Shown piece by piece: positions 1-12,986 of a DNA stretch of 64,000 nt. Within the stretch, counting starts at the first letter, position 1, and each line of letters begins with the position of its first letter. This DNA comes from Golubevia sp. BC0850 (lineage: Eukaryota > Basidiomycota > Exobasidiomycetes > Golubeviales > Golubeviaceae). The DNA lies in NCBI GenBank assembly GCA_012976225.1, contig JAAVVG010000019.1, forward strand, positions 310,001 to 374,000. Reading direction: 5' to 3'. Under the pieces are notes generated by a model, which made no database searches, was not told the origin of the DNA, and saw nothing but the letters and a program-made list of their open reading frames with translations. The position numbers were made by a program, and so were the translations under genes.

Positions 1-1
1 T

Positions 2-58
2 TCAGAAAAAGAAAGTGATGATGCTGATTCTTTGAAGTCCAGCGAGAAGATAGGTTAA
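2..58 (+). CDS. 3' end of a gene entering from the left edge
   Basis: From base 2 a frame reads an acidic, serine- and lysine-rich peptide of 18 residues and stops at TAA (56-58). It looks like the charged tail of a protein whose body lies outside the window. The composition is plausible for coding sequence, but the stretch is too short to prove it. No function can be assigned. Confidence 0.25.
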   Translation, partial: SEKESDDADSLKSSEKIG

Positions 59-350
59 GATCTCTGGGAGATTATTCAACTCCAGTTTGGAGATAAATAA
101 GGTCGACTTGATGGAAATAGGCAGGAATATCAGACCCGATTGAAAGAATGATTGGAGGAGGTCGAGGTGGAGTAATGAAGGTTGAAAGGCGCTTATGATG
201 GACTCTTCGAATCAAGCGTGTGGTTGAAGCGTTGAAGAGTAAAAGAATGGGAGCTTGAGTGAGACTCTTTTGCTCAGCAATTTTCACACTGGTAAACACT
301 AAGGTGGATCAGAAGTGTGACTCACTCACCTATAAAACATTTTGGCTGGC

Positions 351-1500
351 TTAAATTGTCACTTCGAAGTTTCTGGACTCCTCTCCAATGTCCCCAACAC
401 TCTCAACCAGCCCTTCCAGCTCATTTAGGTCTACTGAGGTGAAAGCACTGAAACGCACAAACACCTTTGAAGCTGGAACCATCTGAGTCCCATCCACCTT
501 TAATACAGCTTCGACGTTCCTTTTCCGCTTCCCTAACGCATCCAGAAGCCGGTCGAAGGAGCGCGGTCCAGGGCTGAAGAGTCTTAGCTCTGTCAATAAT
601 GGACATCTTCTTTAATAAATTCTGTTCCATAGACAACCCCATTAACCAAAGGCTATAGATTGATGGTAAACCAGAAGGTATCAGATTGTTGTGAAGAAGT
701 AGAGTTGTAGATGGAAGGATTTGAAGCCATTGTGGGAAGACTAGAGTAGGATGAGTTTCTAGAACTTCAAGGCATGGGTATTTGAGGGGATATGGTTGGG
801 CTGTACCTTTTAGATCGTCTTGATAGCTCATCTTGAGGTGCTTGAGGCTTTTTGAAGGGTCTTCTAAGATGGCTCTCCAATCAGAAGACGATAGACTCCA
901 ATCCACCGAGAGGGAACTGAGGTTGTCCAGAAGATGAAGATGAGAGTCGAATAGTTCTTCGGATCCTGGAAACCATAGCACTTTCAAATTTGATACCGAG
1001 AGTGAAGAATCATGGCCTTTCCTTTGATGACTGTCCTCCAAGAGTTCGACGCCAAAATGAGAATAGAGATCTGTCTGTCCTACAGTGAGTCTGAAATCCT
1101 TCAACTTGGGAAGCTTGAATGACAATTCTGCCAGCTCTTCTATGTGTTCAGATTCTGAAGGATGATTTATATGAATAGATAGGTAGAGTAGAGTCTGACT
1201 TGATCTTTTCAGCGTTTCGATCAATCTTGAGGTGTTCTGAAATGTAGACAATCGATTGATTAAAACCTCTTTTAAAGTACTCCGACTTTTCTCGTCGAAT
1301 ACGTCTAATATGGTTAAGAAACCTCCTTCACTTTGTTCGTCAACCATTGCAACCAATTCTACTTTACGCCAGAGTGAAGAGGTTGCATCGATCAAGTGGA
1401 GCCATTCTTTTGAGACTTCCCTTGCTTTCACCAAAGACCTCCACCTAAGGGCACCCAGAATGAACAGCAAGAGTTCCGATGGCCATTGTTGCTGTGCCAT
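351..1500 (-). CDS. F-box/LRR-type protein, frame broken near the 3' end
   Basis: Starts at ATG 1500. Residues 5-45 form an F-box: PSELLLFILGALRW, then a VSKEWLHLID helix and a LWRKVEL end. The F-box docks a substrate adaptor to Skp1 in SCF ubiquitin ligases. About 250 leucine-rich residues follow, with irregular LRR-like strands (LKVLWFPG, LSSLSVDW, LKHLKMSY), the usual shape of lineage-expanded basidiomycete F-box proteins. Near 596 the LRR pattern leaves this frame and continues one frame over (TELRLFSPG ... DLNELEGLVES) to a stop at 351. I found no canonical intron with the right phase to explain the shift, so it is either a one-base indel or an unusual intron. The substrate is unknown. 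The C-terminal ELEGLV motif recurs in the fragment at 51.4-52.0 kb, which supports reading both frames as one gene. Confidence 0.6.
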
Positions 1501-1856
1501 CAACTTGAGATGAAGTGAACGATGGATGGTTGGGAGGAAAGCAGAATGCACAAGGTCTGCGAGCGCGAGGCCTTGCTTGAAGAGTTCGCTTCTTTTCGTT
1601 CAGCTCCAAAACTGATCTTTGATTCTTCCAAAACCATCTTTCGACTTGCTGTCAATGGCGAGCTTAGCCTGGGGGGTCTTCTTTCTTGCTGCTTGGAGCC
1701 AGCGACTAGAGAGTAGGGGAAACAGAAGATCTGGAAGGCCTCGACCCACTCCCCTGGACTTTCAGGCAAAAGTTCAGAAAGCAAAAACTCATTTCTTTAC
1801 GCGGAAAAGAGAAGATTAGTTGACTACAGGAAAGATTTGAAAAGCCATTATGGACT

Positions 1857-2990
1857 CTAAACAGAAGTTGTGGTAGGAGTCGATGGTCTTCCGTAAGTTG
1901 GGAAATTTCGCCTGTAATTTGGAAGTTATGAGAGTAGCGGAAGAGAGAGTCAGAAACGTAGCAAAGTGATAGATTGAAAGATCTGTCGTGTCGCAGACTT
2001 GAAAACTCACCTACTAAGTAAGAGCCCCTTCAGATTCCTGATCTCAGCTTTGATCTGAGCAACTTCCACCCCTTTGTTTTCTCCCTCTTTAGCAGTAGAT
2101 GGTGGAGTAGGAACATTGTAGCCCAGAGTTCTACCGAATCCAGTTCCAGCACCACTCATGGCGTTATAATGTTGGGCCTGTATTTCATTACTCAAGGAAT
2201 TCAAAGAAGAATTAAGAGTTTCAAACCCACTTCCAGATTTCGATTTGTTAGTAATGATGGAAGTTTGAGAGTGTTTCTTTTTTGATTTGGAAGAGGCTTT
2301 GTAAGGGTCGAAGATTAGAGGATCATCATCTTCATCTTCTTCCGAATCAGAGGAGGTTGAGGAATCAGAATCCGAACCTGAAGACACGGTAGCTTTCTTT
2401 CGAATAGAAGTAGCAATAGAAGCCACATCACTTCCAAATGAGATTGAGCTCCTGTCAGATCTTAAAGCTAGAACTAAATTGTTGAGTGAAGTTCTTAGAG
2501 GTTCTTGTAAATCGATTGGTTTCAATTTGTCTTCTTCTTTCTCTTCTTCCTTTCCATCGATAGTTTCTTTAGTTACAACCACGTCTGTACCCTCAACCAC
2601 TACTTCCTTCTTTTCAGCAACCAGATTTGACTTGGGTTTGATATTTGAAGGTTCTTCGGATTTCTTCTCCATTTTGGCTGCTTCTTCATCTCCTCCAATC
2701 CTTCGTTCCTCGACTTCGTCTTTGAATGACACTGTTTTTTTGAGCACTCCTCTCTTTGGGATTGTTATACCATTCTCCAAAGTCTTGGTATCGGTAGTGG
2801 GGGCGACAGTCTCTCCTTCAGCTGGTTGACGAGAAAGGGTTAAACCTTCCGATTGAGGGGCTAGAGATTTTGATCGGAAAGCAACTAAGGAATCGAGGAA
2901 ACTCGAGAAGAGCTTGTTGTGATGGGCGAGTTGGTTCGATCGAAGAGTGAAAGAAGAGGTGAGTCGAGGGAGGATGAAATGCTGTGTGGA
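1857..2990 (-). CDS. hypothetical protein, K/E/S-rich, low complexity
   Basis: Not recognised. The clearest part is an exon below 2780 with the basic motif PKRGVLKKTVSFKDEVEERR, then acidic and serine runs (SDSDSSTSSDSEEDEDDD), a KSKKKHS stretch and a short helical end (VEVAQIKAEIRNLKGLLL). A donor at 2010 (AG|GTGAGT) and acceptor at 1912 give a 99-nt intron. The last exon then reads RNFPTYGRPSTPTTTSV and stops at 1857. Upstream of 2780 the same frame stays open to about 3020 (FSSFLDSLVAFRSKS and nearby) but contains no ATG. A short 5' exon therefore probably exists and I could not place it. Composition suggests an intrinsically disordered phosphoprotein; the KTVSFKDE region resembles a docking or phosphatase-binding motif, but that is only an impression. 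Confidence 0.45.
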
Positions 2991-3174
2991 GGAGAGGGAG
3001 GAGTAGCTGATGTCAGGATCGGAAACTTAGATGGGACCAGAGGAATTCCTATCTATATCTATGATACAAGCAATTGCTCAGAGAGAGTCCAAGGTGAGAT
3101 GCCAGCTCGAGTGGCCGGATACATTGAATGTATGCAGTGCCACTGCCATCCTCCGAGTCAGACCCAGTCTCATC

Positions 3175-3839
3175 CTATAAAAGATCAGAGTCAAGTTTCA
3201 ACACTGATCTCTTCTCCATTCGCCGACTGATGTTCCCGAAATCATCTCTGGCAGCTTCGAGGAGGATCGTCTCCCGTTCTCAATCTACCACCACAGGCTC
3301 ATCACATCTCTCCACTCAGTACTCACTCTCCAAAGTCCGACCATAATAGCAGTAAATCCACCACCTAGCATCATGAAGAAGCTCATACTCCTAAAGAAGG
3401 AAAGCAAAACCTCGTACCTAGTTCTATTGCCCATCCTAGTCTCACCAGCCTTATCCCCACCTACTCCTCCCTGCTCTTGTTGCTGCTGATAGTAAAGAGC
3501 GAGCGGGTTCTTTGGATAAGTAGCATCTGGAATTTGAGGGATTGGATTCAAAGGATCGTTGAATTGCTGAGCTGCTAGATCGAAAGCTGCTTGAGGATCG
3601 CTGTCAGCCGGAATTGAGGAAGAAGAGGAGGAAGGTCGAGAATCTGCTTTTGCAAAGACAGAATCTATCTGTGATTCCGTTAGACCTTTCTCTGTTAAGA
3701 AATCCTTTTGAGCTTGAACTGAATTGGTGGAATCGGAAGATGAGGAAGTTGCTCGGATTGAAGTCAGGAATCGTAAGGCTTGAGCTTCTAGCTCTGAGGA
3801 ATCGGTTGGGTTATTTTCGGTGGCATCTTCGGATGACAT
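3175..3839 (-). CDS. Pex14 N-terminal-domain protein (peroxisomal membrane docking factor-like)
   Basis: ATG at 3839. Residues about 18-60 match the three-helix Pex14 N-terminal domain: ALRFLTSIRA, a serine-rich loop, then KDFLTEKGLTESQIDSVF, close to the family pattern FL..KGLT..EID.A. This domain binds WxxxF motifs of the import receptor Pex5 at the peroxisome. A Pro/Gln-rich linker and a hydrophobic segment (SMSFFMMLGGGFTAIMVGLW, about 150-170) follow, as in Pex14. The first exon ends at a GTGAGT donor (exon 3327-3839). Downstream a frame reads ILLEAARDDFGNISRRMEKR to a TAG at 3175. This would be the expected amphipathic tail, but it needs a weak acceptor, so the second exon is provisional. 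At about 200 residues the protein is shorter than canonical Pex14, so it could be a Pex14/Pex33-like paralogue. Confidence 0.6.
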
Positions 3840-4126
3840 TTTGGTGTTTGATGAGGTTGCTTATGAATCAAAAAGGATTGAGTCGATGGAGAAAGTTGAG
3901 AGGGAAGGATGAGGAAGTCGGAAGTAAGACTACCGAGTCGCTTCTTCACCTCTTTCAGCTGCGCTGATTGTTCGTCCCCAAGTCGTTCTGACGATCTTCG
4001 CTTCACAATCACATCGAGATTCTACATAGGGAAACTTCCAAGTCTAAAGTAAACTACAATCATGTCCCTCCTACATCCAACCTGGAATCTCTCCATCTAA
4101 ATTCAATTCAATTCAATATTCTCCAT

Positions 4127-5434
4127 CTAAATCAACTCCAACTTGATCTCCCACGCTTCCATCGCATTTTTCGCCCTCTGGCGATACTCCTTGAACTTCT
4201 CATAATCAGCCGTACTTGGTGCAGGCTTAGGACTATTGAGGAAGACAGTGGGTTCTTTTGGAGTTCTTAAGACTCTCAACTTCTTTGCCAACCCCATTTT
4301 GAGAATGTTGATCATCATGACTTCTGCACAAAACTCTCCTTCGAAGTTGTCGGTACACTCAAAACTCTCGAGATTTGGTAGAAGACCAGTCGTCACGTAT
4401 TTTCCGTCTCCCAAACCCACCATAAGACCTCCTATCATATTGCCGTCGACTCTTAAATGCTCTAAATGTTTGAATAGCCTGGTTGTTGCGATGTGCTAGT
4501 CGAACTGATCTACAACATTTTTCTCTGACATGTAGGGATCGGCTTGACCTTCGAGAGATAGAGACTTCAAAGTTGCAAAGCTTGAGCGTAAACCACGTAA
4601 ACTTTCCGGGGTAGGAGCTTGACTACCCCTGACACTGAATGGACCTCTGCTCATTAAGTCTTGAATGAAAGCTGGAGTCAAGTTCTCTAGTCTGTCGAAG
4701 ATAGAGACGAATTTAGCAAAGGTTGAATCAGAATCACAGTTTTGATAATCTTTCTGAGGAAGTTTTTGATGGATTCTCAAACAAAGGTTCTTGACCTTTG
4801 AGACTAATCTATCAGGTTTAACTAAAGTTTGGGCGTGAGTAATTATAACCAGCGAGTCTTCGTAATCAAATTGAAAGACTAGAGAAGCAGATTCAAGTTC
4901 CGGAAGAGAAATCAACAAGAACAGAACTTGAGAACCTGACCAGAGTTGACGAACTTCACGGCTTTCCCAATCGAAGTCGATAGTCACGAGACTATTGAGA
5001 CAACTAGGAAAAATGGTTTGGAGTTTTCTTGGAAGGTCATAAGATAACACAGTTTGAGAGTTGAAGGTAAAATCTGTTAAATTGACACACTTTTCTACGA
5101 TTAAAGATCTAGCAGCACTAAAGGTTTCCTCGATTACTTTCTTGACTGCAGAGCTGACTGCTTCACCTTGAGGTATTTGTCGAGCCTTGTTCATGGCTGG
5201 ATGACTAATTTCACCTGGTTCTCTTGCTATCTCTCTGTGATCTTTGAACTCTTGATCACCTGGTCGGCTCAGAACGTTGAGACTACGAACATGAGATCCT
5301 AAGTCCCGATGATTAAGGAGAAGATTGGGAAACGATGGGAGCTATAGGTTGGTCCTTTGTACTGAAATTGGGTAAACAGGGAATGAAGCTTGCGAGAGAC
5401 CAGACCTAGAGATCTGAGAGCAGCTTTGACCAAC
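4127..5434 (-). pseudogene. F-box/LRR-like gene with frame breaks
   Basis: An exon begins after an acceptor at 5435 and reads KAALRSLGLVSRKLHSLF, the second half of an F-box helix with the usual LVSR..H. Next comes LPSFPNLLLNHRDLGSHV, the conserved start of the LRR part in this protein class, but it lies one frame away with no workable intron between. The LRR-like region then runs through 5194 to about 4500. There an in-frame TAG separates DPYMSEKNVVDQFD from RLFKHLEHLRVDGN in the same frame. A 51-nt intron with a weak GTCAGA donor could remove that stop. The end at 4127 carries an acidic/basic C-terminus (EKFKEYRQRAKNAMEAWEIK). The 5' part of the F-box was not found. Two lesions suggest decay, though odd introns cannot be excluded. 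A related gene lies at 351-1500. Confidence 0.5.
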
Positions 5435-5981
5435 CTGTTGAAGAAAGGAGAGAGAGGAGAGCAAGTTATCAGAATGTAGATCTCGTGCAGGTTTTCTTGG
5501 AAACCTCAAATCAGCAACTAAGACCCACTAATGACTAACTTGATGCTGTTCTTATCATCTTGCGACTTTCTTACGCCGAAGTGATTGCTCGCACTTTGAG
5601 GGGTAGCTTCGATCAAGCCTATCGCTGCTCGCTTCTGTCGATTTCGGAAGAGGGAAAGAGGGAGAGTAGGATCAGGGTGGGAATAGAGCGAGTGCCTGCC
5701 TGAGTGCCTGATGTGAGGACAGAATGCAAATATAGCAATTAACCAGTTGTTATCAAGTGAGGTTTGAATTTGACGCTATGGAGGCCTTGAAGAAGCTACT
5801 TGCCAGTAGAAGGTAGAAAAGATGTGATTGTCAAAGATCAATTGATGAATCTTAGTTACGCACTTTTTCCACCGTAACCAGTGGTTTTTTTGCGTGTATT
5901 GTACGCGTCATTTCCTCTTGTCACCGTCCTCTTTCTCCTTCTCTTCTTTCCCTTCCCTTCTCGCATCCGAGATTGAGCACG

Positions 5982-9008
<3,027 letters not shown>

Positions 9009-9099
9009 GAGAGGAAAAGAAGGTCGAATGAACGAGTGAATGATTCCTTTCAATGTAATTCTAGAGTTGAAATTCAAGCATGTTCTGTAGCTCTATGAG

Positions 9100-9430
9100 G
9101 GGAGGGGGAGAGCATTCACCTAGTCCGAGGGAAAAGAAGAAGGAATAGATGGGTAAGAAATCAGGGATCAGGCCGATCAGGGGTCAGACGATCAGATCAC
9201 TGCTTGCCTCCTCCAACCTAAACTTTCTTTTCTCTTTTCCATCTTCTGTGTCTTTAAACCTTCCCAATGAACTCACTTTGCCAAACCTGTGTGCACAACA
9301 GATTGGTGAGAGATCATGCTAAGAAATCAGGGATCAGTCGATCAGGTCACTCCTTGCCTTCTCCAACCTAAGCTTTCTCTTCTGTTTTCCTTAAAAGTTT
9401 GCGTCTGGAAATCGTGATACTCACCGGTAT
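9100..9430 (-). repeat. stray copy of a transporter intron-microexon-intron block
   Basis: This intergenic segment is strongly similar, in the same orientation, to 11466-11800 inside the sugar transporter gene. It carries the first bases of transporter exon 6 (GTGAATGCTCTCC on the minus strand), its CTAG acceptor, the intron, the 10-nt microexon (here GTTTGGCAAA, a synonymous V-W-Q change), the second intron and the CCG|GTGAG donor. Similarity fades within a few bases of the outer splice sites, so little flanking exon was copied. No transporter coding exons lie around it. It is either the last trace of a tandem gene copy or a mobile intron block. Bases 9009-9100 and 9431-9869 hold nothing else recognisable. 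Confidence 0.8.
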
Positions 9431-9869
9431 GGTAGCTGTATGGAAGGAAACTCATCAAGAGAAGGACTGCTCGTCGCAAGACCTATATCACTTCCAGATT
9501 CAGAAAAAGGGTCGTATTCAGGTCATTGAATGAGAAGATGCTAATCTACAAGTGAACTTCTCTGCGGCTCTATCGTTGACTAAGCTTTATGGTGGACGGA
9601 TGCGTCGTATATAGGATGAGGGGAGGTGATTGAGATAGGGTTGATGAGCAGGATGGAGGATGGGCGGTAAGAACGAGTTTTTAGCCGAGCAGAAACGAGG
9701 GAGAGATGCGAGGGGTAAAAACGAAAAAGTTGAGATCGAGAAATAAGAAAACGAGAGAGTGAAGATCTTCATTTTCAGAGAAAGACCGAAGAGACGATTG
9801 AAGACTAGAAATATGTTCGTGATCGATTACCGTGACATGAGAAAAAGACAGGAGGAAGTCGACAGAGGT

Positions 9870-12800
9870 TTACTCCTTGTTTTCCCCGCTGTTTGAGCTG
9901 TCTGCATCTTTCTCGTTGGTCTTTCTCTGGCGAAGACCATCTTCGGCATAGATGTTGTCGAGTTCCAATAGACGACCTTCCTTGTCATATCTCCTTGGAG
10001 TCTCTCTTTCGATCCTGACGACATCATAAGGGTTGACTTTCGAAGCGCGAGCGAAGATACCATCCATTTCTTCGAGGGAACGTCCGGCGACTTCTGGGAA
10101 GATGTAGTAGGTGGTGACGGCGATGGCAGCGTTGATGACAGCGAAGATGACGTAGGTCTTGTATTGAATGTTGTAGAAAGCTGCGAGTGAGGAGAGAACA
10201 TGAGAAAGAGGACTGGGTCAGAAAAAGAGCAAATCGACATTGTGGATCCTCATCCTCCCAAACAACAAGTCGCAATTTTGTATTGCTATAAACTTACCAA
10301 TTGGAGTGATGAGTACAACCATGAAGTTGAAAAGCCAATTGGAAGAGGTAGAGATACCGTTTGCAGCAGCACGAATGGAAAGAGGAGTGATCTCAGCTGG
10401 GTATAGCCAGGTCATTCCAAGCCAACCGACAGCGAAGAAGGAGTTGAAGACGAAGAGGAAGACAGCTGCGACGACAGCTGGGGCAGAGTTCTGAGCTTTT
10501 CCATCAGCATCGAAGTTCAAGGCAGCTGGAGAGTTCATAGCGGCGAGGATAGCCATGGAACCGGACTGGGGGGGGAGAAGAAAAGGAAGGAGCAAGTCAG
10601 TTTTGGGAGTCCTCTTCGATATGCCGCCTCCTCTGCTTAAATCTCCCTGCATTTCAAGACTCACCATACCGATAGCACCGAAGAGCATGAGCTTTCTACG
10701 TCCGAACTTCTCAATAGTGTAGACAGCAATCCAAGAAGCCATAAAGTATTCCAAACCGTTGAAAGCGGCCAAGAGACGGGATTGGAAGGCGTTGAATCCA
10801 AGGAATTGTTCGTAGATAGTACCAGCGTAGTAAGTGATCAAATTGATACCACTGAGAGAAGGAGGGGAACGAGTAAAGGAAAGTAAGGCTGCGGCGAGCT
10901 TGGGTGCAAAGGGAAAGAATCTCGAGAGACTTTCAAGACTCACCTAATCTGTTGGAACATTTGAATAACGAATCCGAGCATGGTACGGTGGAAATTACGT
11001 TCTGGTCCGAAAGTGAATAGGTCCTTGGCACCGACTCCAGCAGCCAATTCGAGAGACTCCTTGATTTCTTTGACACGGATCTCAACTGAAGGATCATCGA
11101 GAGGCAGCTCATCGAGACAAGCAATGACTTCACGAGCTTCGTCATCACGTCCCTTTAGCACTAGCCAACGAGGAGACTCGGGCATCCTAGAGAGTAGAAG
11201 AGTAGAAATCGTCAGATGTCGATCAGAGAGCTCTGACTTCGAGATTCGACCTCTCTTCCTTTCCTTCTTAAAGTTGACTCACCAGATAGTAATGAAAGTT
11301 GGAATACATAGGACGATTTGGAAAGCGATTGGGAAACGCCAGGCGACAGTTGGAGTTGAAGAGAGACGAGCTGGGTACAAAGCCAAATCGATGAAGTAAC
11401 TCAAAGCGATACCTCCAGTGATAAGAGCTCCTTCAATCATGACTAGTTTTCCTCTTAGATGAGGAGGAGAGCATTCACCTAGTCCGAAGGACAAGAAGAA
11501 GGAATAGATTGGTAAGAAATCAGGGGTCAGCCGGTCAGACGATCAGATCACTCCTTGCCTCCTCCAACCTTAAAATTTCTCTTCTGTTTTCCATCTTCTA
11601 TTTCTCCAAAACCTTCCCAATGAACTCACTTTGCCAGACCTGTGTGCATAAGAGATTGGTAAGAAATCAAGGTAAGAACTCATGGTTAGAAATCAGGGAT
11701 CAGCACCCGGTTACTCCTTGCCTTCTCCAACCTTTCTCCTGCGACTTTCGGTTCTCTATTTGAAAATGTCTCTATTTCTTTGAAAATTCTCACCGGTATT
11801 GTCGCAGTATGCATACCGTTCCCTACTCCAGAGACAATACGAGCCACGATGAGTTGAGCGATAGTGAAAGAGGAGGCTTGGAGGATAGCCCCGACAATCA
11901 TCCAAACAGTTCCAATCCAACTGTGACGATGGAAATCATACAAGAAACAGTATTAAGAAATCAGCAACTGATGATTTCTTTTTGGACTCAGAAAGGAGCA
12001 CTTTTGACTGAGAAAGGAGAGGAAGAAAACTCACATAATCATTCTACGTCCGAGCAGATCTCCCAACCAAAGACAAGAGATAGCTCCTAGGAAACATCCA
12101 ATTTCGTAGATACCAATAGTGACTCCCTGAAGAGTACTAGCTTTACCAGTTGGAGGTGCAGATCCGGTTGGTGTACGAGTATCGATAGGAGGGAAGGTGT
12201 CTTGGAAGACATCAAGGGTCAAGAGAGAACCCATCACTCCCTGATCGTAGCCGAAAAGCAACTGAGAAGAGCATGGCAGAGATTGGAAAAGAATGAGTTA
12301 GTTCGAGTCTGGGTTATACTGAGGGAGGACTAGTTAGGAGGGAAGAGTGTCCCTTGAGAGTGGAAGAACTTAAAGGAAGAAGATTCGAGCAAGACCCCCT
12401 CGAGCTCGGTTTGGTCCCAAATCCCACGAGTTCTTCACTTCGAGGAAACAAGAGAGTCCTCAAGCCCTCGGTAACGCGGTAAGAGACCATTGGTTCGGTA
12501 AAAACACGCGGTGGTGGAAAATAGAAACAAGGCCCTATTTCAATCACCAAATTTGGAGCCCTCCGAGCTCTCTTCATTATCTCTCTCAATCCTGCAAATA
12601 GGAATATGTAGAGCATGATGGAAGGAGACCTAGAATTCGTATTCCATCTTTCCTGCCAGAGGAAAGATGATTCCTGCCTGACATTTCCCCTTGTACTCCG
12701 ATCACCTTTCTTCTCCCACCCTTCCCCGCGCCTTCACGCGACCTGTCCTTATCTCATGCACAATCTTCTCACACCTCTTGTTACTCACGAATCCAGCTCC

Positions 12801-12986
12801 AGCAGCGAAACCTAGAGAATTGAAGAGAATAGAGAAGAATTGGGGCTATGAGCGAATGAACCTCTGTTTGAAGGGTGCTAAGAGGTTTGCTGCGAGCTAC
12901 TCACCAATCATTTGGGATAGTTTCGTACCACTGAGACCGAACCATTTCCTTCCTGTGTATTCTGACTTGTGCATTTCCTTGCTCAT
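9870..12986 (-). CDS. MFS sugar transporter (hexose/lactose-type), ten exons
   Basis: Plasma-membrane sugar/H+ symporter or facilitator with 12 predicted helices, 557 residues. Exons in transcription order: 12905-12986, 12789-12811, 12035-12261, 11794-11920, 11630-11639, 11283-11478, 10944-11186, 10665-10851, 10298-10565, 9870-10180; every phase fits. Family marks are FLLFGYDQGVMGSLL in helix 1, GDLLGRRM, the VSGVGNGMHTATIP / VWQ / SECSPPHLRGK stretch, PESPRW after helix 6, EKFGRRKL, and YPAEITPLSIRAAANG. The tail (NEKDADSSNSGENKE) is hydrophilic and cytosolic. Two exons are tiny: 23 nt (second) and 10 nt (fifth). The intron between exons 2 and 3 is 527 nt, far longer than the rest, and contains several CGG triplets. 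Substrate specificity cannot be read from sequence. The start ATG at 12986 gives MSKEMHKSEYTGRKWFGL, the usual short N-terminus. Confidence 0.93.
11490..11728. repeat. paralogous repeat in the two introns around the microexon
   Basis: The intron at 11479-11629 and the intron at 11640-11793 share about 75 bases. Read on the plus strand both contain GATTGGTAAGAAATCA, then a GATCAG/GGTCAG-rich stretch, then ACTCCTTGCCT[CT]CTCCAACCTT. The same pair occurs in the stray block at 9.1-9.43 kb, giving four copies in the window. This suggests one intron arose from the other. Confidence 0.75.
11630..11639 (-). other. 10-nt microexon of the sugar transporter
   Basis: On the minus strand the exon is GTCTGGCAAA, bounded by CACACAG and GTGAGT. 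With the neighbouring exons it restores the conserved P-VWQ-SEC of sugar transporters. Skipping it would shift the frame, so both flanking introns must be removed correctly for a functional product. Confidence 0.85.

Noticed and set aside
3394-3420. 27-nt GT-AG stretch in the Pex14-like gene as an intron
   Set aside because: Too short for spliceosomal removal and a multiple of three; reading through keeps the frame.
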